DNA of 64,000 nucleotides from Saccharina japonica (Eukaryota; Sar; Phaeophyceae; Laminariales; Laminariaceae). The stretch is from the NCBI GenBank assembly GCA_008828725.1, contig MEHQ01004572.1, positions 1 to 64,000 on the forward strand. Direction: 5' to 3'. The position numbers were made by a program, and so were the translations under genes. The notes beneath the pieces are model-generated. The model worked only from the letters and a program-made list of their open reading frames with translations. It did no database searches and had not been told where the DNA came from. Of this stretch, positions 34,023 to 45,929 are shown in pieces (position 1 is the stretch's first letter; each line of letters opens with the position of its first letter).

Positions 34023-34374
34023 GGGATCCAATAGCTATTGCAATCCTGAAGTACTTCGTACCACCCGAGGAGGTGGAAAAGTCTTGAGCGCTATGGGCTG
34101 GTAAACTTCCCAGAAGATGGGTATCGAGTCGTTCGACGTGTGGACATTAGAGTTGAACTTGTTTTGGTAAGTAGTGGGGAAGTTGGCTGTGTGGTAACGT
34201 TACCACACAGCCAACTTCCCCACTACTTACCAAAACAAGTTCAACTCTAATGTCCACACGTCGAACGACTCGATACCCATCTTCTGGGAAGTTTGCCAGC
34301 CCATAGCGCTCAAGACTTTTCCACCTCCTCGGGTGGTACGAAGTACTTCAGGACAGCAATAGCTATTGAGTCCC
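34023..34374. repeat. Long inverted repeat B, perfect-centre palindrome (arms 176 bp, no loop)
   Basis: The axis lies between 34198 and 34199 (gtggtaac then gttaccac). I see about five mismatches over 176 base pairs, all in the outer half of the arms. The right arm read minus codes VLRTTRGGGKVLSAMGWQTS and ESFDVWTLELNLFW then stop; the left arm read plus codes the same peptide with one altered codon. Spacer-free palindromes of this size are unstable in many hosts, so the near identity suggests recent origin or ongoing homogenisation. Confidence 0.93.
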
Positions 34375-34654
34375 AAGGTACTACACGAAGCACCACACAT
34401 AAATGTAGAAATAGTCTTAAAAAAAAACACACGCAGCACAGCTAATGTTTCGAGCGTGGTGCCAGGGTATACGGTACATGTAACGGAGGCAATGGTATTT
34501 AACATACTATACGCTAACTATGCACTACGAAGTTGGTAACAGAGTTCCACGTCCCGTCGAGAGCATGATGGTGAGTATCGAAAAGTAGTTAACAGGGGTT
34601 AGGGGTTGCATCATGACTACAGTACAGGTGTATCAGCAGGTTCTCTACAAATGA

Positions 34655-34905
34655 ACTCGGAGTATTTCGAGATTCTGTACTGCAGATACTGCCATACTCG
34701 GAGTATTTCGGGGTCCGATACTGCAGGTACTTCGGGGTCCGATACTGCGGGTACACCTTGTACTCGCAGTCTTTGGGCCTTCAGTACTGCTCATACTCCC
34801 AGTTACTCGCAGTATTCAGGCTGCCAGTACTCTAATACTCTCGGTACTCGGAGTACGAAGTGTACTCGATACTCCGAGTATGCTCGGAGTGTCAAGTATA
34901 TCAGG
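34655..34905. repeat. TACTC/GAGTA-rich dispersed repeat, copy 1
   Basis: The sequence is built from gtactc, gatact and gagtat words and matches 53590-53830 in the opposite orientation, including gattctgtactgcagatactg, ggtccgatactgc and actgctcatactcccagttac. A 24-base part (ttcggggtccgatactgcaggtac) is doubled here. A related degenerate stretch lies at 54400-54540. Confidence 0.85.
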
Positions 34906-35144
34906 AGCATCTTTGCATTATTTTTAAGATTCGGCCGTCATTACTCCCAGGTTATAATCGATGTATTTTACACTCAATTTTACAAGCTGTATGGCACGCT
35001 GTGCGCGTGTTTTACATGCTTTCCTAAGCATGGCGGAGCCAGCGGCGGCGCGACCAACTGACCGAGCGAGCGGGCGGCGGCAGGGGATAAACCAAGGCGG
35101 AGCGAACGGACGATCGACGGTCGGGCGAGCGATGTTATCACTAC

Positions 35145-37030
35145 AACTATGTTGGGCACGCCGGCGATGACTGTATCGACAATGGATACGCGGCCGGCAG
35201 CTATGATATAGCGACATCTAAAGGATACGGGCCGAAATTGTAGAGGAGGTCAACTGGAGCCCATGACCTCACCAGACCACGCGGCCATCTATTTTCTGCC
35301 TTACGCAGGAAATGATGTACCAGGTAGGCAAGGTCAACACAACGGCCGCTTCTTTGGCGATGACGCCCACACCGACCAGGGTAGACATCGCTCGCTGGGC
35401 GACGAAGCGATACCTGCGCCCCGGGCCCATGGGCGAACACCGTCGATGTCGGTGTGTGAAGGGACTCCGTACGACGGCATTGCCGATGCCGCCCATTTCG
35501 GAAAAGGGGGCAGATATGACGATGGGAGGGGCTGGCTTCATGGCGCAGCCAACCCCAAGCGGTCTTCCCCGCTATATGGTAACCTCAAAACCTGGTGTGC
35601 CTGAGAACATCGGTAGGAAGCGCATGGTACTCGGTGAGTCTGGGGACGGCGGCCCAGGCAACGCAAGTGGAGGGTATAAGGGAGCGCCTGGCAAGCGAGG
35701 AATGTCTGGGCAACCGTCACCAACGTGTGCACGCCGTCAGGATCGGGGTCTCGGGGCCCTACGATGTACCGGGAGGTGCATCTAATGTATCGGGAGCAGC
35801 GCCGGTATAAGCGGCGAAGAGGGCATCAACTTCGTCGGGCTCCACCCCGTACAACTCGGAGTTGCCGACCTTGAAGGAATTGACACTTTCCAGAAACCTG
35901 TAAGGGCTTACGTAGATCATCCTTCGCCAGTAGCCGTCTCCACCTCCATCCATGAAATTGGAGCTGAAGGCCTGGAAGATTCGGAGGCGTCGAAACCTAG
36001 TGGCTGGAAGGCTTAAGCAACGTTCGCCAGCACACTCTCCCATTCGATGCGACCTGGACAATGGGAAAGTGTGCTGCACTAACACTGCTTTATGCCAACA
36101 GCCTAAGTATTTCGACGCCTCCAAATCTTGTATGCAAATGCTGTTTCACTCAGAGCCAATCGAATCGATGGTGGAGGAAGGGACTACCAACGTCGCGGAA
36201 GGTCCAGGCGTTTCAAGGTTTCTGAAAAGCGGCGTCGGTTTCAACGTCAACAAATCCAATTTGTATGGAGTGAAGTCAGACGTATGACCGCATCGGACGC
36301 CAGTACCAGCGCTGCCCCCAACGCAATTGGTAAGCTCTTAGCCGCCTTTATCTGTGCTGCTCTCGATGAAGTTAATGCGCGTCGAGGTACATTGTAGGGC
36401 CACGAGCTGCTAGGCCCGTCGGCGTCCATACGTTAGTTGCGGTCGATCAGAAATCCCTCGCTTGTCAGGTTCATCCCAATTCGCTACACTTGCGCCGCCT
36501 GGGCCACAGCCCCTCGACTCAATGAGTACCTTGCGCTTCATACCGAGGTTCTCAGACATATCGAAACCCGGGGCTACCATGTAGCGGGGAAGGTCGCTTG
36601 AGGCTAGCTGCACCATGACGCCAGTCCCAACGGCCGTCATCTCTGCCGTCTTTCCCGAGTTGGGCGGCATCGGCAACGCCATCCTGTGGAGTCAATTTAT
36701 GCAATCCCCGACGCCGAGGGTGTTCGTCGACTTGGTATAGCTTAGAGCGGCCATGCGCCTGGCGCGCCTGTGTCGCTTCCTGACCCAGAGAATGGGGCGA
36801 ATGTCGGTCGGCGGTTGCATCATCACCGTGAAACCTATAGTTGTGTTAGATCGGTTGACATGTTTCCCTCCGGAAAGCGGAGAAGAGACGTCGCGTCGTT
36901 CAGTGAAGGCATGGGCCTCAGTTAATGCCTCTCCTGCAGTTTCGGCCCGTACCCTTGAACTTTTGATATACTGTACTTGTAGCCGCCAGCCGCGTGCCTG
37001 GCGTCCATACAGTCGCCGGCGGCGTTTCTA
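35145..37030. repeat. Long inverted repeat C (arms about 0.9 kb, 15 bp loop)
   Basis: The arms meet at gccagcacactctcccatt and aatgggaaagtgtgctgc around a loop at about 36045-36059, and can be followed outwards to the cgccggcga...ctgtat blocks at both ends. Both arms carry coding-like sequence in equivalent positions. The left arm plus strand (35312-35785) has ALPMPPISEKGADMTMGG and GLPRYMV; the right arm minus strand (36682-36410) has ALPMPPNSGKTAEMTAVG and DLPRYMV. Near the axis both arms code RFL(E/K)S and LYGV(E/K). The arms are well diverged, with many substitutions and small indels, so the structure is old or was formed from diverged copies. I do not recognise the protein. Confidence 0.85.
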
Positions 37031-37215
37031 ACTTAGGTGTAGAAAACACTTTTGCATCAACACCGGCCGTCCGTGCCGTCATAGCACCCGCGGGGGAGAT
37101 ATATTCGTATCAATGTGCTTAACATAGGTTTAGAAAACACTTTCGTATCAACACCGACGGTCATACCATCCATCCGCAGTGGAAACATGTTCGTATCAAC
37201 ACTGACCATCGGAGC
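37030..37215. repeat. Tandem duplication of about 90 bp beside inverted repeat C
   Basis: Two diverged units share tagaaaacacttt(t/c)g(c/t)atcaacacc and ttcgtatcaa. They lie directly outside the right arm of inverted repeat C. Confidence 0.75.
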
Positions 37216-37254
37216 ATTCACGGCAAAAGAGGATCAGTATTCTGGCTAGCATTG

Positions 37255-37480
37255 CTTCATGCCACTCTCTGCTAGGTTTCTACGCCGCCGGATATTTCAT
37301 GCCTTACTTGTTTTACTCAGTGCCAATCACCTTGATGGTGGCGGAGGCCGCTAACGGCGTTGCGGAGGATCTAGGCACTTTCGGTTTTCTACACAGTGTC
37401 GATGTCTTCGGACCCGGCAACCCCAAGTTGTATGGAGTTGAGCCAAACGTAGGGGTCTCGTCCGAAGCAAAGGCGGTGGT
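37255..37480 (+). repeat. Third copy of the central module of inverted repeat C
   Basis: This matches the right arm at about 36095-36290 in direct orientation: tttcactcag(a)gccaatc, gatggtgg(a/c)gga and ttgtatggagt(g/t)a. The frame reads VPITLMVAEAANGVAEDLGT and NPKLYGVEPNV, so an EPI..MV....VAE.......LYGV module is repeated three times in this region. Family unknown. Confidence 0.7.
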
Positions 37481-37599
37481 GGCGGCGGTGGCAGCGATTC
37501 ACTACCCGTCCACTCACGCTATAATGTTAATGACATGATATGTCGCCGAAGATAGGGTCGTTGGTTCTACGACGTACCTGGTATTGTAGTACAGAACCA

Positions 37600-40500
37600 T
37601 CACCCCTGCGACGCTTGCTCCTGGAAAACATGCGCCTTGGCTGCTGTGATCGGCGACGCAGCAGCGATCCTCAGGAAACGCCCCCAGTCTCTAGCAACGC
37701 CACCGTCTCTCTGCAACATTCCATCACGACCACGCTCCAGCGCCCGCACAACGCACTCCCTCAGCTTCCCCGGGGCGGCCAACGCGACGGCCTTCGTGAT
37801 ATACTCGTCCTTTGTCGCGGCCACAAGCCTTTCAACGAGAGAGCAAGCATCGTCGCCGCTAGGCACGGCGTTGGTATTTGCTCCTTCCCCTGCCCCTGCT
37901 CTTCTGTTAACGCCTTCCTCGTCTCTTCCGAAACCGCGTTCTCTTGCTCTTGAGCGGCTTCTCTCTGAACTGCGGTAATGTCTTGCTTGGTGTCCGTCAC
38001 CGACCTCCTCGCCCCCTCGTTCCAGAGCAGCAGCAGCAGCAGTGGTTGAGGAGGTAACGGCTCCGGTGGTTGATGCCACGCGTGTTCCAGCATCGACTGC
38101 TTCTCTCTCTTCGTGATCTGCCGTGTCCCGTGCAGCGGCGGCGCCTGCCGCTGCGATTATCATACCCTCGGCGAGTCGGTGAACGCTCTGCAGCTCACCG
38201 GCAGTCACGACGGGGGTTCCACACGCCAATGCCTGGTCGGTTCGAAGTACCAAGGAGGGAAAGAGTAGTGCAAGCTTGCGTGATCAATCCCAACCTCTGA
38301 TACGAGGGGTTCTACCAGGGTTTGTGCCCTACAAATATCAACAACGAAAGAGGTAAATCTCAGTTAGTGACTCCGTACACGTAATAGTAAAACATTCTGT
38401 CTTATGGGCATGAGTCGGGGTTTACCCTGTAAGATGGGCTGATTGACCCATCGACTCCATTTCCGGTACTATAAGGGTTCACTCGATGACTCCCCCCCCC
38501 AGTCCATGCCCCCTTGGATTGTTGAACGACTTACCTCCAACATGGTCACTCCTCCTCCGAAGGGAAAGGGGTCCAGAACGACGTCTGCGCGGCACTGTAG
38601 ACGGAAGAAGTCGCTGCTGGACAGGGGGCTTACGAACCGCACTCGATTCCAAAAGCCTCCTACTGCCGCCGTAGGTGCCTGCTGCTCGGGATGAGGAGAA
38701 TGCTCCTCGTTCTTGCGAGCGCGGTTGCGGCCTGATTCTGAGCCTGCAGTACCCCCGGAACCAACTGCTGCCGAGGTATCTGACAGTCCGCATTGAGGTG
38801 GTTTTCTGGTGCCCACGCATGTTGGGGGTCGAGTGGCGGCGGAGCAGGAAGACGGGGTCGATGTTTTCCGAGATGTGTCGTATTTGGAGGGGGGTGACGG
38901 CGGACAGTACGGTTCGCTGCCCACTGTCGCAATTGCAGTGCCGTTGACGAATCGGGCGGTGATTGCACGATCCTCCGCGTCGTCAACTGCCGCACGAAGT
39001 CTCCGACGGAACCGCGAGTGCCACAGGAGCTGCCGGGAATCCCGCAGGAGTACGATATGTGCGAGTGGGTCTACGGCCAAGATGCCGGCAAGCACGGCAT
39101 CGAACGCCGGGTGCATTTTCATAAGGGACTGGACGCAAACGTAAAGCCGCGGGCGGTTGGCGTTCTCCCTCACAAGCGCTGGAGAATCGTCTCCTCCCGG
39201 GGGAGGGCAACCGCCGCCTACGCGGCTGCCGTCGGACACCTCACCTCCTGCCTTATCCGGCGATGAGTTATCAAAAGTTGTCTGTTTAATTTCCGGTGGG
39301 TCGTTGGAGTCCTCTTCCTCGACGGACGTCCGCCGCAGTGATGTAGCAGTAGCGTCGTTGTCGGGGTTGTAATGAAACGTTTGGACGGGGTCGTCGAAGA
39401 TGATGCCGAGCCCGTCTAGCCTCACGAGTTGCTCCGAGAACGCCCCCTGTCGGTCTTCCCACCGTTCCGCACCACAAGAATCAGGGTCGCCACTGTTACC
39501 ACCGCGTGCTGCCGCCGGCACATCGGCGGCGGAATGTGTTGTACCATCCTTCGCCTCGGCAGTACCACGGTCTGAATCACCCGTATTATTGCTGCAACTA
39601 AAAGCGCTTTCAGAGTTGCGCCGCCGTTTGGCGCGCTGTTCTGTCTTCCCTTCAAACAGATCCGACGTTATGAAGTAGTCCATCGTCGATAAACCGGTTG
39701 TGCCCGGGTGTCCCCAGAAAGCTACCTGTACGGGAGAGAGGCGACCGTACGCCAGGCTCGTCGTCAGCGCGTCCATTCCCACGTCAGCGAAGACGAGGAC
39801 GTCGAGCGCTAGCCCGGAGATGGTTTGCCGTGCTCGTTGCAAGTTGTCGTTGCTGGTGCCACTCTCGCGGTCTGCTCTTTTCTGTGCCGCACTGGGCGCG
39901 GTCGCCTCTGCCTCGCCCGACGATGGTGAAGCTTCAGCGTTCGCCAGCGGCCTTACAATCGACGCACCTGCTGCGGCAAGCCTGGCTGTGATTGATTCGC
40001 TTGCCACGTCGTCGCCGCTTCTCCTTGGGGCTCCACTCTTTCTGTCACCACTGCCCTTGTCGTTAGGAAGAGAACCAGAACCATTGAGGCGGCTCGATTG
40101 ACCCTTCGCGCTGTCTCCGTCAGCCGAGGCGTCATTGACGAATATATCGAGACCATCGTTGCGGCTGAGTTGTTCCAGAAGGCCAACAGTAAGTCGTCCG
40201 ACTGAGTGCCACCGAAAGTGCGAGGATACAAACCCAACCCTGATAACCCTTTCGTTAACATTGGTGTCGTCCATTGGCCCCTTCACCGCCGCTTGTGGAT
40301 CTTCTTGATGCTCGTCGGTGTCAGGGATCTTACTGGATTGTGAGCCAACGTCAGCCCCTGCTACAACAGCCGGCGGCGCTCTTCCGTTATCTCGAAGTAG
40401 TGGCGTCTTCTCTGCCGCGGCGCGGACGCGTGAACCACCCTTGTCCAAGTTATATTGATCGCTCGATTCTCCCATCGAGTGCAGGTGAGGCGAGCAGTAA

Positions 40501-43500
40501 CTCAAAGTCCCGCCCGACGCCTGATCGAAGGCCTTCGCGAGTGCAATCGCGATAGCCTTGTCGTCGAGACCCTGTCGCGAAGAAAACAATTCCGTGGGTA
40601 CTTGCCGTAATGTGGCGAACGGACAACCGTGGACACGGTCTAAGCTGGCGTGTTTCAACCCCAGCAAACCGAGTACATTGTGGTGCGTATGTATGGCTTA
40701 CGCTGAGAGCCGAATCTAAGAACAAGAGCGGTGAACGAAGGCGTGACCGGCGCAATGGCGACGCAGCAGTGTAACTATTGCTTCACACCTCAAACAACAC
40801 CTTCCAGGCAGACCGTATTTGCAGATACACCTACGAGAACGGCTGACAATCAAGGCAAAGGTTTGTTTCGGTTTGTTAAGGCTAGACTAATGATAATGCT
40901 TAAGTGACAGCAATCTTCACTGGAGGCCGTAGGACGGGCGGGAACAACTAGCCAGACATTCGGAAGGAAACTCCGAGATTTTCATCGTCGTTGTCGCGAG
41001 CCTGTATCGCACCTGGTAGGTAGTCAGGAACTGAGCGCGAACGCCCACATCCAGGGGGCTGGGAATCGAGCCCGGAAAGTCCTTGGTGTTCCCCAACCGC
41101 TCTAATATCGCCAGTAGCTCCCTTCGCAGAGCAATAGCAGTCTCCCCGCTTTCCAGTACCACCGGAGTGCGCGAGAGCAGTGCCATCTCAAGGTGGAGAG
41201 CAACGCCAACAGCAGAAGCAGCGCCCGAGCGGATTTCGTCGTCTACAGACGGCCCTCTCCCTTCAAACATGGCCAGTTTTTCCGCAGCGCGCACGTGACC
41301 GCCAGCTTCGTCAAACGCACCGTGGAGGATAAGCGTCCGCGCTAAGGCGAGGTGGAGGTCGATAACAACCGCAGAATTCGCAGGCCGGCTGTCGTCCGCG
41401 TCCCCTTTCTCCCCGCCGCCTCGGCCCGCAGCCCCTCGCGCGCCGGCGAGGACGAGCCTATTCAAATGGTGGGCGGCGGCACCCGGAGAGAGTGGATGAA
41501 TGTGACATGTGAGGTGTACGGTTCGCGCGATCAGTGTTGGCATCGTTCAAGGAGACGCAATCATCGTACAGTATCTGTCGCCCCGCAACCAGCAGATAGG
41601 CGGCAAGTCTCTCAACAGTCTGCCCTTTTTGCGGAGATCCACTGTTCGGAATGGCGGCCGCTGAATGCTCACAAAAGGCTGTTTTCCAGGGGTGAAATAT
41701 GCTCGACCGTGCTAAATAGTTGTTATCTCGCCTTTCCGCCCCTTCGATGATGTTACTCATGCCAATACCCGAGCATTTCCGCTCCAAGTGGTGGCGCCAG
41801 CTTCGGAGGTGGGTGACAGCCCACACTTCTCCGAAGGCCGTTGTATTTGCTGCGAAGCCGACCGATGCCTCGTGTGCCTGTCCTCGTATTGCCTGAACAA
41901 CGAAAAACAGGACATTGTTTCAATTGTCTCTTGCGCCGTTGTGCCTACGCTTAATCGTTGGTAAGAGAGGGGGTATGCTTAGGCACGGCGAATATCTCCT
42001 TGTGGTCGCTGTGGCACACGTGGAAAACAATGCCACGCCGACTGCACTTTGCGCGAGTAAGCATAGACACATGTCGACGAACAGTTTAAGGGCCGGCGCG
42101 GACGCGCGATATAAGTTCAAGCCAGGAATCGGCATACGTGCGTAGGGAGGAGTCCTGCTGTATAATCACAGTTTGCCGTATGGCGCGGCTAACATGGCGG
42201 TCAACCCTCCTCGTGCAGATTATTTGTTTGGTGGCAGGGAGCCGAGTCGCATCAACCACGAAAGCATGCTGTTGTTCATAATTACCCCGTCCTGGGCCTC
42301 GTGCTTCTTGCTGCCGCGCGTCAACCACGTGCAAACCCACGCGAAAAACAATTTAGCTTCCCATGCATGGGGATATTTGATCTTACCTACTAATCTGGTC
42401 TCAGGCGGGGATAGCTTGTTTTCCACAGACTGGTAAGGTTGAGCAACTAGCGTTACAAACCTTGTGACCAATCCACTTGTGTGGTAGCCAATCGACTTCC
42501 GACACTCGAGAAGACGTACTCTACTCCTAATTTTCGCTGCTCCTATATTAAACACCCGCGGCGAAGTTCTGATAGACTCCCTCAAGCATCGCGCACGCTG
42601 TAGCGTATATGAACACTCACCTGAGCCAGCCACACCGCTCCCCACTCGAAACCGTCGCCTTGGACCATGGCCCCGTCTTGTGTTTTTCCCTCCCCCTCCA
42701 TCGAAAAGTCTTTGTGCTGAGCTGTTGCCGCCAAGAAGTGACGAAGCGCTCCACCGGTGTCCCATTCCTCACTCAGACGGAACACACCAACCGTTACATG
42801 GGCGGTGGCGGTGTCGCTGGCCGAGCAATCATCCCCTGCCCTCACGAGCAGGGAGGAGATGCAGGCGGCCTCTTCGCGCTCGCCCGAGAGCGGGCCGCTA
42901 GTTCTCACCTTCTTCGCTTGCTTAGCGGCCACGGTGCAGAGGGCGAGATCGACGCGACAGCGTTGCTGGCCTGATAGCGCGCCTGTTGTCACCGCACTGC
43001 TGTAGCATGCCAACGCGTCGGCCAGCCTAGTCGTTACGGGGGCAAACAACGCGCACGACAATGAAAATGCGCAGGATGCGCTTTTTTCATATGTGTGCTC
43101 CAGATGCAGCGGCGAGCATGACATTTTGGGGATCCTGCTAGACGCGGCTATTTGTCGCGGTTATACGCTGGTCGCGACGTCGCTACAGAGAATTGAAGCA
43201 GAGCTATTCATAGTGTCGCTCGGGAGTGACAGCCTTTGGCGCCCGAGGCCCGAGCCGCTGGTCACGGTACTGGATTAGAGAGGGTGTTACGCACTTCTAA
43301 ATAATGTCGATGCTGTCGAGTTTTTCTATCTACTCTAGTTCGTATGGTGTGGAGGACAGAGAACACGCAGATGGATACGCATATATTGGAAACTAACTAA
43401 CTCACCACGAGAATAGAGATAACGTCTTTCGTGCTCGCAGTTTTCTGGTTCGTTGAGTCGACCTCTGTTGGCTGACATATGCTTATGCCCTGCCGGTTAG

Positions 43501-44723
43501 ATAGCCCTGTCAGATCTTTACTGGAGAGGTGGCAGGAATAGAAACTCGGCCCACGAAGAAAATGGGTGGTCTGGCCGCATACTTTATCTCGGAAGGGCCT
43601 CTACGGCACCCTCTTCGCCTAAACTACAGCAACACAAACTGAAGCACCTGGTCTCGCGCCGACAAGACCAACCATTCCATACATCGGACAGGTCAGACTC
43701 AGATATCATGAATTACATGGGGCAGCTAGATCCCTGGTTCATATTATCTGCACGATCTAAATCACGTTTGCCGGGTGGGATATGGGTGAGATATGCATGG
43801 CATGGCCCTTGTGCGTTTGCCGGTGTAAGATCTGTGTGACACGGGGTTGTGTACAACATCTCACAACGGCAAAAAGTAGGATCTACATGATCGACTGTCA
43901 AGACCTAGAACTGTGTGACCCTTCTACACTCGGGGACCTTCAGCCCTCCACTTCTCCGACAAGAGAGGGCTTCCATAAACGCAGAAGTAACTGCAACCCT
44001 GGTATTGGCCCAAGCGTACTGAGGCGTGCTTCGATAGGGGCAGCATTTTTTGGCTAAAATGGTTTCTGAATGACGGGGCTCCTTAACCCAAAATCGTCAG
44101 AATTACATTTTTTTTTCCGCAAATATGTTTTGTTTTTTACACCTACGCCGTAGGATTGTTCATCGGGTTGCGCTTTCGTTTTTTCTCGAAAATCATTTTT
44201 TTACTTACTGTTAGTATAGAGATTTTCGAGGGAGGAACCTTAGAAACAAAAATGGTGCAACTCCACCTTGGCATGTGTCTACTGTGCAATGCCTACGGAT
44301 GTAGTCACAATACTCTTGGTCGACGCCACTGTTGTACGCACTTGGAACACCATCGGAACACCACGCACGATTAAACTGACAACACTGCGTTGGGTTTGTG
44401 GATGGTTGATAGGGCGCAGATTATTTAGCTTGGGCGCGCACGCACCTCCCCGCGCGGGCGTAGACGTCGCCGAGCTGCTGCGCCTTCAAGGAACCCTCGC
44501 GGGGGGCATTATCGTCACCCTCCCGTCCTCGTCCCCTTCTGTCTTCAAGACCTAGACACCCCGTGTCACGGATTTTGACGACGTCGAGTGATGGAGCGTG
44601 TTGCGGAGGGCTGGTGGCCATGTTCAACCACACCCATTTTTCGTCGGGAGTGACGTCCCCCTCGTGCATGCTCGGGCTAGAGCTGTAGAGAGTGGTAGAT
44701 CCGTCCACGATCGTGCGCCGCAT
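37600..44723 (-). CDS. GT41-family (OGT/SPINDLY-like) glycosyltransferase, six exons
   Basis: Exons: 44723-44446, 43134-42621, 41892-41570, 41457-41013, 40571-38535 and 38232-37600; phases agree and the sum is 4230 nt (1409 residues). The catalytic part follows the GT41 order: IRVGFVSSHFRWHSVGRL near residue 630, LDVLVFADVGMD near 775, LSPVQVAFWGHPGTTGLSTM with DYFITSDLFE, LYVCVQSLMKMHP near 1000, RFVSPLSSSDFF and ADVVLDPFPFGGGVTMLE near 1170, then ALACGTPVVT across the last junction. The family moves GlcNAc (OGT) or fucose (SPINDLY) from a nucleotide sugar to Ser/Thr of nuclear and cytosolic proteins; the GHPGTTG/DPFPFGGG wording is nearer SPINDLY and bacterial-type members. The N-terminal half is helical with weak TPR-like pieces (LGDVYARAGR, ADALACYSSAV). 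Long Ser/Asp/Gly-rich inserts interrupt the catalytic domain. The 112-base intron at 41569-41458 has a weak donor and is inferred from the frame change. The start is uncertain. Confidence 0.85.
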
Positions 44724-45650
44724 CTGTCAGTATGTACCAGGTACGATAGAGCATCGAATCTATTACAAGAGTCCGTGAGACAGGGTGAAAGGCTGGGCTG
44801 ATATCAGAAGCGCCGGGAAGGCGCCTATGGCACCCATGGCACGACGCGTGCTGGCGGACGGTAACCGGTTGTACATCGGCGAGTACACCTGTCGCCCACG
44901 AAGTCCGCCACTGAACGGGCGATGCCGGCAGAAGCATCAACACCAGGCCTAGTTACAAACAGCAACATCACTAGGCTGCCCGAGGATAAATGTGTTGATT
45001 GGTGCTTGTAGTAAGATACAGACACGACGTACAGGTTGGGGCGTTCTATGATTGATGGGTTTTCTGGTAGCGGGACATCTAGAAGTCGGGCTGTTTGTGC
45101 GTAGATAATATAGAAGCCATGTCCTTGGGTCTACAGAGTACTACCACGTCATGAACACCCTTTTGTTTTAAGGTCTGCATGTATGTTTTGTCCAACACAT
45201 ACAACATAATATATTTTTGGCGCAGGTTTCATGCTTTGTCCAGCTCCTTCCCTTTTGCAACTCAGACCCGGGGATAACTATATACTACACCAATCAACAA
45301 CAATTTCAATTTACGGTTTTTAAGGTATGTACGGTCGCGTACGGTGATATATCCGTGCCCTGCGTCGTCACTTCATGTGCCCTCTATCAAGTATATGTTT
45401 GCAGGTGACTTATGTGTGGGGTCTGCTGTTGGAGTCAACTCTATGCCAAACTCTCAACTATATATGTATCTGGTTTATGTGAAAGTGCTTCGGAGTCTCT
45501 GTACCGCAACCCCGTTCGGCAGTGTAAGTTCTACTCCTGTCAACGCCTCAGAGCCAAGTCAATAATATGCCACGCAGTTTTCCCTGCGGCCTCAAAAATT
45601 GAGTAGCAGGTTGTACCATTGGTCGAGACCATCTAGTAGTTAAGGAAGGT
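44724..45650. other. Intergenic, 5' flank of the GT41 gene
   Basis: No gene was recognised. It must contain the GT41 promoter. One TACCAGGTA palindrome occurs at 44735, next to the predicted start. Confidence 0.4.
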
Positions 45651-45656
45651 GAAAAA

Positions 45657-45760
45657 GGTGTCCCCGGGGGCACTATAATTAACGACGCCCACAAGGGCAC
45701 TTTACCTCAAGTCTCCCCCGGAATTGGAGGCACATTAAGCTAAAGTGCCCCCGGGAACAA
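45657..45760. mobile_element. Small MITE-like element with TCCCCGGGGGCACT termini
   Basis: Inverted ends tccccgggggcacta and aaagtgcccccggga enclose about 70 bases that contain further ggcact words. No second copy was found in the window, so the call rests on structure alone. Confidence 0.5.
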
Positions 45761-45929
45761 TTATATATATTTCTGTGCACCTTGGCGGCGGCCGTAGGGT
45801 ACAACACCTGCCTGAGGGCTGCCTACGGCATCTACTGCCGCGGTGGGTGCAGTAGCTCCGCCGGTCATCGCTCCTCGCCCGATTTATAGACGTATTCGTT
45901 GTCCATTAGAAAGAACTACCTGTTGAGCT

